In this document: positions 7,637 through 15,548 of the stretch, piece after piece | How the letters are laid out: each line of letters begins with the position of its first letter | Position numbering within the stretch: the first letter of the stretch is position 1 | Assembly (NCBI GenBank): GCA_021797265.1 | Contig: JAJZZZ010000004.1 | Span: 1-26,600, forward strand | DNA from: Thermoplasmata archaeon | Lineage (GTDB): Archaea; Thermoplasmatota; Thermoplasmata; Thermoplasmatales; Thermoplasmataceae | Direction: 5' to 3' | Length of the DNA stretch: 26,600 nt | Program-made: the position numbers and the translations under genes | Notes under the pieces: generated by a model | What the model was told of the DNA's origin: nothing | Seen by the model: only the letters and a program-made list of their open reading frames with translations | The model's database searches: none

Positions 7637-8984
7637 ACAAAAAGCTCTGTTATTGACCGGCGTGATATTTTTACTGATGGCATCTGCTGTGACTCTTGCT
7701 CCCGCATCCAATGCGGCAAGTCCACCCGCTCCCGTGATCAAGGTCGTCTCCGCCACTTGGTACGGCCCAAATTCATCGGCCCAGGTATCCCCAAACTCCA
7801 GCTATGTGCCACTGTTTGTGACCATTGAGGATACTTACTTCACCGCAAACTGGCAGAATCTCAGCATCAACCTGGGATCATCCGGCTTCTTTGGTTACAG
7901 TTATGTCCATGGGCCAAACACCACCGTGGTTGATTACCAGAACATCACATTCCCGGCCCCAACATCCGGTTTTGCCACTAAGAATCTTGTCCTTGAGCAG
8001 CTTGTGAACATTAGTTCCGGTGCCGCTAATGGCATATACCAGCTGAGTGTCAGGGACGCCAGCAACGTTTCCACAGTAGAAAGTGTTCCATTCCAGGTTG
8101 GAGTCTTGGCCACACCCACCATAGGGCTGGTTAACTATTTCATGAATCCACCAGTGGTATACCAGAATGAGAAATACATATCGCTGGATCTGATCTTTGC
8201 AAACACCGGCCTCGGTCCGTACCAGAATTTCAATGTTTCTCTGCAATCAACAGGATTCAGCATCCTGACTTCAGAATACCATATTCCATACTTTGCATCC
8301 GGCTCCACTGAGAACCTCACCTTCCTTGTGGACGCATTGAATGTTACAGGCCCCCAGACTATCACTGTTTCGTATGGGCACATGACCAGTGTCATAAGCA
8401 CCTACGTCCACAGCTACGGTACCCTGGGAATCACATCAACCATAGGAACAATGCAACCTGGCAGCAGCAAGGACCTTGAGGAGTTCAACCTGACCAATAC
8501 TGCAAATGTTACCATGTATGATCTGGAAATACACCTTGTTTCCCCCAGCGTGATTTCCATACATGTATCCAGTTCAAATCCCCTGTCTGCACTTACGGCA
8601 GATAATGTCACCATTGGAAAGCTTCTTCCCGGGCAGGAAATAACAGTAACGTTCCTGGTGGACGTAAGTTCCTCCGCAAAGCTTGAGAGTTACCCATCCC
8701 AGCTCATAGTGACATGGTACACCAACAGTTCACCCCAGCCGACCTTGCAGGTTTACAACTTCAACGAGAAAGTAACACCAACCGTAACTCAGCAGCTTCA
8801 GAGTTCCCTGACTTTCACCCCCCTGAACATAGCAATACTTGTGGTTATTGTGGTTCTGGTGGCAGCACTGGCAGTGGTAGCCGCCAGGGGAAGGAAAATA
8901 AAGAAGCAGGTTGAGAACGCGTCGCGGGCAAACACTCCTTCACTTGAGCACAAGGAAATCCCGGCCGAAAAGAAGAAAGAATGA
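7629..8984 (+). CDS. Secreted membrane-anchored beta-domain protein coupled to the exporter
   Basis: A 451-residue protein. It has an N-terminal signal peptide (hydrophobic core at about 7-24, Ala-rich cleavage region near 30), a long Ser/Thr/Asn-rich extracytoplasmic part, one C-terminal span at about 401-424, and a basic cytosolic tail. The ectodomain contains repeated patterns of about 100 residues of the type L-x-F-x-N-T-G/A-x-x-x-x-x-N-V/F-x-V-x-L. This is characteristic of CARDB/NEW3-like Ig folds in archaeal S-layer-type proteins (COG1361). Asn-X-Ser/Thr sites are abundant. The ATG at 7629 overlaps the exporter stop. A periplasm-like adaptor or substrate-capture role for the exporter is inferred from this coupling only. 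Confidence 0.82.
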   Translation: MNKQKALLLTGVIFLLMASAVTLAPASNAASPPAPVIKVVSATWYGPNSSAQVSPNSSYVPLFVTIEDTYFTANWQNLSINLGSSGFFGYSYVHGPNTTVVDYQNITFPAPTSGFATKNLVLEQLVNISSGAANGIYQLSVRDASNVSTVESVPFQVGVLATPTIGLVNYFMNPPVVYQNEKYISLDLIFANTGLGPYQNFNVSLQSTGFSILTSEYHIPYFASGSTENLTFLVDALNVTGPQTITVSYGHMTSVISTYVHSYGTLGITSTIGTMQPGSSKDLEEFNLTNTANVTMYDLEIHLVSPSVISIHVSSSNPLSALTADNVTIGKLLPGQEITVTFLVDVSSSAKLESYPSQLIVTWYTNSSPQPTLQVYNFNEKVTPTVTQQLQSSLTFTPLNIAILVVIVVLVAALAVVAARGRKIKKQVENASRANTPSLEHKEIPAEKKKE

Positions 8985-9009
8985 GCAGGAAACTGCCATT
9001 ATTATTTTT
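8985..9009 (+). terminator. Hairpin with GAAA tetraloop and U-rich tract
   Basis: GCAG (8985-8988) pairs with CTGC (8993-8996) around a GAAA tetraloop, directly after the stop codon at 8982-8984. It is followed by CATTATTATTTTT. The stem is short, but the position and T-rich tail suit termination of the exporter operon. Confidence 0.45.
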
Positions 9010-9217
9010 CCACCTTTATCACAGTGTAAACTATCCCGGGTCACGATAAGATGTTAATGAAACCTGGCATCCATTTGTTCTTCTAGCTTCTGTCTGCTAT
9101 CTTAACTTTATTACTCCGCGAAGACATTGAAGAAGGCGTGCCCCAGTACATTCATGCACAATGGTTGCAAATGACTTTTTCAGGGCAGTTAAAGTTTCAG
9201 AAAAATTCTTGCAAAGC

Positions 9218-9225
9218 GTTATATC
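9218..9225 (+). promoter_or_regulatory. TATA-like box for the SIS-domain gene
   Basis: GTTATATC is centred about 26 bases before the ATG at 9247, and no Shine-Dalgarno is visible. This predicts a leaderless mRNA. The rest of the 262-base gap 8985-9246 holds only the upstream terminator candidate and nothing gene-like. Confidence 0.5.
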
Positions 9226-9246
9226 ATATGCCATTTTGTCATAATA

Positions 9247-10284
9247 ATGACTGATGATTTACCCGAACTGAGAAAGGGACATCCCTATGTGATGTATGAC
9301 ATGTTGAAATCTAGCGCGCATGGCATAAGGAAGACCATTGACATAATGGAGAGACTTGATTACAGCTTTCTTGGCAAGAATCTGTTTGTGACAGGGAATG
9401 GTACAGCCTATCATGCTGCCGCAATAGGTTCCGGAATCCTCACTGAACATGGAAAGCAATGGTATCCTGTACAGGCTTTTGAACTGGAGAAATACTGGAA
9501 GCCCACGGATCTGGTGATGGCATATTCCCATACAGGCAAGACAAAATCCACTGTGGATGCCGTAAAGTATGCCAAGAACACAGCCAGGACGGCAGGAGTA
9601 ACACATTACAGGGATTCCCCCCTTTATCTGGAGGCCGATATCCCAATCGTGATCGGTGATTCACCAGACATGTCACTGTGCAATACCAAAGCTTTCTTTG
9701 ATAATACCTTCGCTGCTTTGGAGGTGGCAATGCACTTCGGCTCCCTAGACTTTGATATGTGGGGGCTTGCCGGAACTGTGGAGAGAGAGCTAAACCGTCT
9801 TGAAAAAGAGGCACAGGAAATATCCGGCAACTTTTCCAGCATAAGGGACATTTTCGTGCTTGGTGCTGGCCCGAACTATCTTGTTGCCAGGGAGGGTGCA
9901 CAGAAGATGAAGGAATCGACCCATCTCCATGCGGAAGGCATAGAGCTGGAGGAGTTCAACCATGGATGCACAGCCGTACTGGACGAAAATTCCCTTGTGA
10001 TAATAGTTGATTCTCCGGAAGTGAGGGAGAGAACTGCGGAAATAGTTCATGCGTGCAGGTACACCTCCACCAAGACCCTTGTGATTAATGGCGATGGCGA
10101 TTACAGGATTGATTTCGAGAAGAGCGGGGACATCTATGCCGATGCCATAACTGCAATGGTCCCCCTTTATTACATGGCGTATTTCATGGCTCTGGTCAAG
10201 GGAGTGAATCCGGATTACCTTCGATTCGAGGACAGAAAGTACTTAGATTTTGATAACACAATATTTCCGCCAGGGGCTCACTGA
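9247..10284 (+). CDS. Double-SIS sugar-phosphate isomerase/deaminase (GlmS/AgaS-like)
   Basis: A 345-residue protein with two tandem SIS domains and no glutaminase domain. Domain 1 has GNGTAYHA (50-57) and the phosphate-binding SHTGKTKST (94-102). Domain 2 has LGAGPNY (205-211) and EGIELEEFNHG (230-240), where E235/E236 and H239 match the Glu and His of the GlmS isomerase site. Length and layout fit glucosamine-6-phosphate deaminases (GlmD-like), AgaS-type deaminases and fructosamine-6-phosphate deglycases; I cannot choose among them. The neighbours do not help, since the next gene is convergent and unrelated. Confidence 0.82.
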   Translation: MTDDLPELRKGHPYVMYDMLKSSAHGIRKTIDIMERLDYSFLGKNLFVTGNGTAYHAAAIGSGILTEHGKQWYPVQAFELEKYWKPTDLVMAYSHTGKTKSTVDAVKYAKNTARTAGVTHYRDSPLYLEADIPIVIGDSPDMSLCNTKAFFDNTFAALEVAMHFGSLDFDMWGLAGTVERELNRLEKEAQEISGNFSSIRDIFVLGAGPNYLVAREGAQKMKESTHLHAEGIELEEFNHGCTAVLDENSLVIIVDSPEVRERTAEIVHACRYTSTKTLVINGDGDYRIDFEKSGDIYADAITAMVPLYYMAYFMALVKGVNPDYLRFEDRKYLDFDNTIFPPGAH

Positions 10285-10298
10285 CCCCATTCAGGATC

Positions 10299-11069
10299 TC
10301 ATTTTTTACCCAGCATTTCCTGATGCCTTTTCTTTATGCTTTCCAGTGTTGATCTCACCACTTTAACTGCGGTGGCATCGTCCTGGGCCGTGCCGGAAAC
10401 TTCGATTTCCAGAACCGGATTTGATAGCTCGGCGGATGAGGGGTGACTCTTTATATACACATTTCCACCGGCTTTTTTCATCTCGTCTGCAACAACCGGC
10501 GCAAAGGCGCTTTCCATGATCCCATGCAGGACTGCACTCTCCTCGTAATAATGAACTGTGGGGATGCGTATTCTTGGAATCATGGATTCCAGTATTGCCT
10601 TCATCTCGGATGGAACTCCCGGAAGAATCAGTATTTTTACACCGCGGTAATTGAAAAACACACCTGGGGCTGTGCCAACAGGGTTGGCTATTGCTTCTGC
10701 GTTCCTTGGCAGCATTGCCATCTTCATGCGTTCCGGCGTAAGCTCCAGGTTCTGTGCTGAATATTTTTCCCGTATCATCCTCAGGGCATCCGCATTGGTC
10801 TCAAGCGGCATCCCCAGGGCGTCTGCTATTGCTTTCACGGACATATCATCGAAAGTTGGACCGAGACCTCCGGATGTCACAACAATATCACTGAAACCTG
10901 TTGCCTGGGTTATCCCCCACGCTATTTCTGATGGGTCATCGCGAACAACGAGGCCCCTGTAGACCTCGTAACCTGCAAATGTCAGCACGTGCCCTATATG
11001 GGAGAAGTTTGTGTTTACCGTCCTGCCCTTGAGAATTTCGTTCCCGATGGTAAGGATTGTTGCCTTCAA
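10299..11069 (-). CDS. cinA: CinA-family (MoCF-biosynthesis domain) protein, short archaeal form
   Basis: A 256-residue protein equivalent to the N-terminal COG1058 domain of CinA. It has TIGNEILKGRTVNTN (7-21), SGGLGPTFDD (66-75), and a later LPGVPSEM motif. The C-terminal amidohydrolase (PncC) domain of bacterial CinA is absent, as is usual in archaea. Bacterial members of this domain show ADP-ribose pyrophosphatase activity, and the fold also resembles molybdopterin-binding MoeA/MogA. The precise substrate here is unknown. The TTG start overlaps the upstream 72-residue gene as TTGA, pointing to coupled translation. Confidence 0.85.
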   Translation of the reverse strand: MKATILTIGNEILKGRTVNTNFSHIGHVLTFAGYEVYRGLVVRDDPSEIAWGITQATGFSDIVVTSGGLGPTFDDMSVKAIADALGMPLETNADALRMIREKYSAQNLELTPERMKMAMLPRNAEAIANPVGTAPGVFFNYRGVKILILPGVPSEMKAILESMIPRIRIPTVHYYEESAVLHGIMESAFAPVVADEMKKAGGNVYIKSHPSSAELSNPVLEIEVSGTAQDDATAVKVVRSTLESIKKRHQEMLGKK

Positions 11070-11284
11070 GCGTTTCCTGCCTTCTTCTGGGCCTTGGCCA
11101 TCTTCCTCTGATGCTTCTCTATCTTGTCCTTAAGCTTCTTGAGGCCGTAGTTATCCAGGGGTTCCTTCTTCTTCTGGACCCAGACTTTTAGCTTTTCCTT
11201 GAATTCCTCATCCTTGCAGATGTCCAGCGCATTCATCTCAAATTTTTCAAGATTCCTCAGTTGTGCCACGTTGATCGCACACAT
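11066..11284 (-). CDS. Small basic protein coupled to cinA
   Basis: Up to 72 residues. It has a Glu/Lys-rich middle and a strongly basic C-terminal helix (KKLKDKIEKHQRKMAKAQKK), suggesting nucleic-acid or ribosome contact. Its stop is shared with the cinA start (TTGA, 11066-11069). The N-terminus is uncertain: the ATG at 11284 lies within a TATA-like GATATATG, so translation may really begin at the ATG at 11236, giving 56 residues. I do not recognise the family. The overlap and the biased composition make a real gene likely. Confidence 0.55.
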   Translation of the reverse strand: MCAINVAQLRNLEKFEMNALDICKDEEFKEKLKVWVQKKKEPLDNYGLKKLKDKIEKHQRKMAKAQKKAGNA

Positions 11285-11460
11285 ATATCTGGAGTGTTTG
11301 TCAATTTTTCCATGCCTTCAGACATGGCCTGGGACAATTATACAAAAAGACTGGATTGCCTCTTCTTCCTCATTACACACGTTTTCCCCATCCTGCAACC
11401 TGTCCCGCACCCTGTGGGCCAGGACTACATGAACAAGCCTGAATATTTTTGATTAGATAT

Positions 11461-11470
11461 GCTTAAATAG
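11461..11470 (+). promoter_or_regulatory. TATA-like box for the HDO-fold gene
   Basis: GCTTAAATAG is centred about 26 bases ahead of the ATG at 11491, with no Shine-Dalgarno in between, which predicts leaderless transcription. The region between this box and the small gene at 11284 contains no recognisable gene. Confidence 0.5.
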
Positions 11471-11490
11471 AGATAATTCAATAACATGCC

Positions 11491-12192
11491 ATGATGAAAG
11501 AGGATAACAACTTCTACAGGGAAACATACGCCTTTGTGAAAAAGCATGGTGCAACCAACAACGCATTTATTGACAGGTTTGCACGCGGAGATATTTCCCA
11601 GGATGAATTCATGAGGTTTTCCAGGGAATTCTACCATTTTACAAGGGAGTGGCCATCAATACTTTCCGTGCTGCTTGTAAATACACCTGACGAGGACGAT
11701 GCAGCCAACCTCACAACAATCCTTGTGTCTGAACTTGGTGACGACAACCCCCAGAAACGCCACGAACTCCTTTACAGATCATACCTGAGAAGCCTGAAAA
11801 TTGAACCCATGGACCTTGTTGGAAGCAGGCAGCTTCCCAGCACAAAGGCATGGCTTGACGGAATGCGGAACTACTTCGCCGGAGATCACTTCCAGGCACT
11901 TGGGGCAGAATTCGGGCTTGAGAACATGGCAATACCCATGTGGGACAAGATACTTGCCGGCATGAAGATATGGGTGCAGAATCATCCGGAATTTTCCAGT
12001 ATGGATCTAAAGTATTTCACGTTCCACAGGGAGCTGGAGGAACATCATGAAGAGGCCATGGAAAACGTACTTGGACAGCATGCTGATGATCCCGTCGCCA
12101 GAAAGAAATTCATGGAGGGGGCAAAGGGAATACTGGACCTTGAGGAGAATTTCTGGCTCGGCCTTTCAGACAGTGCCAACAGAAATATATGA
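11491..12192 (+). CDS. Haem-oxygenase-fold metal oxidase candidate (TenA/PqqC/HDO-like)
   Basis: A 233-residue all-helical protein of the TenA/PqqC/haem-oxygenase-like superfamily (iron-containing redox enzyme branch). Candidate metal ligands sit in the expected helices: E81 and H91, E140, H179, and the E181-H185-H186 cluster in FTFHRELEEHHEE. This pattern resembles the Glu/His diiron sites of haem-oxygenase-like diiron oxidases (HDO), but I cannot confirm a complete six-ligand set by eye. The substrate is unknown. A histidine phosphatase gene follows 18 bases downstream on the same strand, probably in the same transcript. The start is ATG at 11491; Met2 is an equally possible start. Confidence 0.72.
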   Translation: MMKEDNNFYRETYAFVKKHGATNNAFIDRFARGDISQDEFMRFSREFYHFTREWPSILSVLLVNTPDEDDAANLTTILVSELGDDNPQKRHELLYRSYLRSLKIEPMDLVGSRQLPSTKAWLDGMRNYFAGDHFQALGAEFGLENMAIPMWDKILAGMKIWVQNHPEFSSMDLKYFTFHRELEEHHEEAMENVLGQHADDPVARKKFMEGAKGILDLEENFWLGLSDSANRNI

Positions 12193-12210
12193 CGGTTCAA
12201 TTATGAAGTA

Positions 12211-12813
12211 TTGAAAACCCTGATTTTTTTCCTCAGACACGCGGTCACAGATTCTAATAAGCTTGGGGTATGGCAATGCTCCATTGATGAGAATCTGAGC
12301 CGGGAGGGTATTGAGCAGGTATCCGCTGTTGTTCCCATAATCGCCTCTCTTTCACCGGATGTCATAATTTCAAGCCCAATGAGGAGGACAGTCCAGACAG
12401 CCGAAATCATAATGAAAAAAGTCCATCCCCAGGATTTCAGGACCTGCGACGGTCTCAGGGAACGTACAGGCGGAATCATTGAAGGATTGACAAGCCAGGA
12501 AATCAAGGAACGCTTCAACATTGAAATGACGACCATACTCTCAGATTCCATTGACGGCCTTCCCGGTGTGGAAACTCTTCCAGCGTTTCTGGAAAGGATC
12601 AACAGGACAGTTGAGAGCATCTACAGGCAATATGAGGGCAGGAGGATTCTTGTGGTTACCCATGGCGGGTTCATGCGTGGTTTCTACCAGAGCAACATAG
12701 GCCCAGCCGATGGGGTTGTGAGATTCCGGAACTGCTCCATCCTGGGCGTGACCAGGGAAAATGGCAGATGGTCCGTGATATACAGTATGGGAACTGATGG
12801 CAGTTCTGCCTGA
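12211..12813 (+). CDS. Histidine phosphatase (phosphoglycerate mutase-like)
   Basis: A 200-residue member of the histidine phosphatase superfamily. The phosphohistidine loop is LRHAVTDSN (8-16; H10 is the nucleophile, with RHA in place of the usual RHG). SSPMRRTVQTA supplies the second Arg, and VVTHGGFMRG near residue 150 the second catalytic His. The start is TTG at 12211. It overlaps the stop of a three-codon mini-ORF (ATG at 12203, TGA at 12212-12214), so ribosomes could reinitiate there. Small-molecule phosphatase or mutase activity is expected, and the substrate is not deducible. Confidence 0.88.
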   Translation: MKTLIFFLRHAVTDSNKLGVWQCSIDENLSREGIEQVSAVVPIIASLSPDVIISSPMRRTVQTAEIIMKKVHPQDFRTCDGLRERTGGIIEGLTSQEIKERFNIEMTTILSDSIDGLPGVETLPAFLERINRTVESIYRQYEGRRILVVTHGGFMRGFYQSNIGPADGVVRFRNCSILGVTRENGRWSVIYSMGTDGSSA

Positions 12814-12945
12814 TTATGATCTGGGTTCTTAATACAGTGAATCATCAAACATTCCGTCATTATAATTCAATCATTATATGATATGATGTATATTCTCACC
12901 TTATTTCTGTGTCGGTTTTTTATCCACCAAGACACTACTGGGAAC

Positions 12946-13362
12946 ATGCAGTCTAAATCCGAGGGAAACAAGATCTTTCTTAAAATTGAATACGGTGAAG
13001 ACATCAGGGATTGCCTCAATTCTGTTGTGGAGAAATACCATGTCAGTTCAGGTGAAATAGAGTGGGGACTGGGGGCAGCAAAAAACCTGGAAATCGGTTA
13101 TTACACTGGAACTGAGTATATACGTAAAACGTATGAGGGCCCTCTCGAGATGGTTGTCTTTCATGGAAGCATCGCCTCTGTGGAGCCCAGATTCCATATC
13201 CACTGCTCTGGCGCAGGGCCTGACCACATAATGGTTGGAGGGCACTTCTTTTCCGGGATTGCGGAACCTCTCATGGAGATCAGCATCACAAGGTTTGACG
13301 AGATCAATATTGTAAGGGAAAAGTCTCAAAAATCAGGCCTCATGGAAGCTACGATTCTCTGA
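12946..13362 (+). CDS. PPC (DUF296) domain protein
   Basis: From the ATG at 12946 it is 138 residues, the normal size of a free-standing archaeal/bacterial PPC-domain protein. The core runs from FLKIEYGEDI to ISITRF. It includes the family's His-rich strand pair (FHIHCSGAGPDH then MVGGHFF), which in related structures binds a metal and builds a trimer. The frame is open back to ATG 12883, but those 21 extra residues (hydrophobic, Phe/Cys-rich) precede the family start and look like untranslated AT-rich leader. A TATA-like TTATATG at about 12873-12879 would fit a leader of about 40 bases. The function is unknown. Confidence 0.78.
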   Translation: MQSKSEGNKIFLKIEYGEDIRDCLNSVVEKYHVSSGEIEWGLGAAKNLEIGYYTGTEYIRKTYEGPLEMVVFHGSIASVEPRFHIHCSGAGPDHIMVGGHFFSGIAEPLMEISITRFDEINIVREKSQKSGLMEATIL

Positions 13363-13376
13363 GGTCGTCGTTTCTT

Positions 13377-14414
13377 TCAAATCATGTCTTCCAGAACTTC
13401 AAGGACTTCATTGCCAGAAGCATTAATCTTTCCTGCAATATACTTGAAATCATCACGGGTTATTCCGTAGTCACCCAGGCGTGGGGCAAATCCAAGGCCC
13501 CTGATGAAGCTTTCCACTGTCCTTGCAAACTGGAATGCCAGTTCCCTACTACCTGATGCCGACAGTCCCAGCCATGATCCCATGAGCGCAAGCGGCTCGG
13601 GATTCACTTCCGCATAATGTCTCAGCACTGCGGGAAGGGTTATACAGCTGGTAACCCCGTGGGGTATCTCCCATTTTGCGCCAATGACTCTGCCAATGAG
13701 ATGGCTAAGGCCGAAAGGTGCATCCAAGACCTCGAAATAAGAGTACCATGCCGCCAGCTGGCATTCATGCTTTTCTGAAAGTGAATCTCCATGGAGATTT
13801 ATGAATATCTTTTTCATGGCCTCCCTGGCCATGATCCGTGCGGGTTCACTGCTGAAGTTTGATACCACTGTTTCAATTACATGATCCAGAGCCCTTATAC
13901 CCGATGTCCTCCACAATTTTTGAGGGGTTTCCATGGCAGGCTCAGGATCCAGGAATATGTAATGCGGTGTAATCCTGGTATCCCGTATTCCTGTTTTCTC
14001 GCCCCCTATGGAATATCCTGCAATGTGGGAGAATTCAGCTGCAGAAAGCGTTGTGGGAATTGCGATCTGGGGTGCCTCTATGTCGTAGTAATACCTCACC
14101 ACCTTTGCAGCATCCTGAACGCTTCCTCCGCCAACTGAAAGTATTGTATCGCAATTCCTGTTCCTCATGAGTTCGGTGGCGTGCTCAATCTCCTCCATGG
14201 GAGAATGCTGCGTAACCTCCCTGAATTCAGCATAATCTCCCGGAATTTCGCTGAGCAGATCACCGTAAAACACCGTTTTTGAAACTGAGCTTGATGACAT
14301 AACCATGACTTTTCTCGTTCCAAGTTCCTTCAGGAGATCTGGAAGTTCTTTCAGAACTCCAGTTCCATGATAAACCCTCCTGATTGGAAGATAATTGAAC
14401 CTCATCTGTACCAT
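13377..14414 (-). CDS. Iron-ADH superfamily protein, maleylacetate-reductase-like, altered metal site
   Basis: A 345-residue group III (iron) alcohol dehydrogenase-like protein. NAD(P)-binding marks are GGGSVQD (95-101) and IPTTLSAAEFS (119-129). The usual metal Asp in G-x-D-A-L-x-H is Arg174 here, while H178, H238 and H252 (IPHG) are kept. The nearby catalytic His is R242. Loss of the Asp ligand recalls maleylacetate reductases, which are metal-independent and carry Asn there. Its start overlaps the homogentisate dioxygenase stop. The ATG at 14405 gives an ATGA overlap, and the ATG at 14414 is three codons longer. It probably reduces an intermediate or side product of the pathway, but the substrate is unknown. 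Confidence 0.8.
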   Translation of the reverse strand: MVQMRFNYLPIRRVYHGTGVLKELPDLLKELGTRKVMVMSSSSVSKTVFYGDLLSEIPGDYAEFREVTQHSPMEEIEHATELMRNRNCDTILSVGGGSVQDAAKVVRYYYDIEAPQIAIPTTLSAAEFSHIAGYSIGGEKTGIRDTRITPHYIFLDPEPAMETPQKLWRTSGIRALDHVIETVVSNFSSEPARIMAREAMKKIFINLHGDSLSEKHECQLAAWYSYFEVLDAPFGLSHLIGRVIGAKWEIPHGVTSCITLPAVLRHYAEVNPEPLALMGSWLGLSASGSRELAFQFARTVESFIRGLGFAPRLGDYGITRDDFKYIAGKINASGNEVLEVLEDMI

Positions 14415-15547
14415 GATTCCATATATGTTGGATCTTCAACCTCAAGGGCGTCCCTGGTAACTTTCAGCGGCTCATAGGCCTCCACCATTACTGCCACCTC
14501 ATCTGTCTCATGCTTACCTATGGCAGATTCAAGCGCCCCTGGCTGCGGCCCGTGTATGAGGCCCCTGACGTGCAGTGTTACGGATCCCGAGGATATGCCT
14601 TTCCTGCTCATGAAACTCCCTGATGAATAGAAAAGGACCTCGTCAGTGTCAATGTTGCTGTGATAATAGGATATGGGTATGGATCTGGGATGGAAATCAA
14701 ATTTTCTTGGGAGGAATGTGCCAATCATGAAGGATTTTCCGCTGAATGTCTCATGCACCGGGGGAGGCTGATGCAACTTGCCAACAATTGGCGCCATGGA
14801 TCCGGTGCCGATTGCAAATGGATAGAGGTAGCCATCCCAGCCAGCCACATCAAATGGGTTCATGTCCCTCTCCTCCCTGAGGAAATAATCACCGAAGTCC
14901 ACAAGTACATTGAATGACCCGTCTTCCGTTGATGGATCACGGAGGCGGGGAACACGGATATCCCTGGTGTAATACGGAGCTCCCTCCTTGATCTGGCCAT
15001 AATTATTGAGATATCTTGGTGGTATGGAGGCCCTCTCCCTTGATTCAACAAGGAAGAAATCCAGACCTGATGGTGAATCAAGGGTGTAAGTTGTCCCCTT
15101 TGGAACATACAGGTAATCCCCTGCCGAAACATCCAGGTTTCCCAGCATGGACTTCATGGTGGCATGACCGGATTGAATGAAGTAGACCTCGTCACTGAGC
15201 GCGTTCCTGTACAGAGTTCCTGTGTTCTCAGATGTCTGGGCCACTGACAGCTTGACCGTGGAATTGAACATAAGGTATCTCCTGCCAGTAACGAAGTCCC
15301 CTCTACTGCCCAGCCTTCCTGTCTGGAAATGCCTGTGGATCATCACATCTGCTGAGCCATTGTCCACAGGGACACGGGGTATCTTCTTCACGGATTTCAC
15401 CCGTGTTGGTTCGCCAAGGTGGTACAGGAGAGAGTATGGTCCGTCAAAGCTTTCCTCCCCGAATAATTCCTCCCTGAGTATATTGCTCCTGTCATCATAG
15501 GTGTGCCGGCTTTCCGGCATTCTGCCCTGCCTGACGTAAAACGCCAA
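14402..15547 (-). CDS. hmgA: Homogentisate 1,2-dioxygenase
   Basis: A 381-residue cupin-type dioxygenase that opens the homogentisate ring to maleylacetoacetate using Fe(II) and O2. The N-terminal half contains the structural cupin (DEVYFIQSG near 119-127, then AGDYLYVPKGTTY). The C-terminal half carries candidate iron ligands H296 and E303 in YYHSNIDTDEVLFY and H326 or H332 in the LHVRGLIHGPQPG strand. It is shorter than the mammalian enzyme (about 445), like other archaeal and actinobacterial forms. The start is TTG at 15547, one base after the hydrolase stop, with a strong GGAGG nine to ten bases upstream. It is the third gene of the aromatic operon. Confidence 0.9.
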   Translation of the reverse strand: MAFYVRQGRMPESRHTYDDRSNILREELFGEESFDGPYSLLYHLGEPTRVKSVKKIPRVPVDNGSADVMIHRHFQTGRLGSRGDFVTGRRYLMFNSTVKLSVAQTSENTGTLYRNALSDEVYFIQSGHATMKSMLGNLDVSAGDYLYVPKGTTYTLDSPSGLDFFLVESRERASIPPRYLNNYGQIKEGAPYYTRDIRVPRLRDPSTEDGSFNVLVDFGDYFLREERDMNPFDVAGWDGYLYPFAIGTGSMAPIVGKLHQPPPVHETFSGKSFMIGTFLPRKFDFHPRSIPISYYHSNIDTDEVLFYSSGSFMSRKGISSGSVTLHVRGLIHGPQPGALESAIGKHETDEVAVMVEAYEPLKVTRDALEVEDPTYMESWYR

Positions 15548-15548
15548 C

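Noticed and set aside
9440..9901. 153-codon minus-strand frame opposite the SIS gene
   Set aside because: Pro/Cys/Trp/Ser-rich random-looking product; the opposite strand encodes a full double-SIS enzyme.
12201..12620. 139-codon minus-strand frame opposite the histidine phosphatase
   Set aside because: The phosphatase has all catalytic motifs in frame; the antisense product has none.
13377..14414. Glycerol-1-phosphate dehydrogenase (archaeal lipid enzyme) as identity of the Fe-ADH-like gene
   Set aside because: Sequence motifs (IPTT, SGIRALDH, IPHG) and the operon context fit the Fe-ADH/maleylacetate reductase side of the superfamily better.
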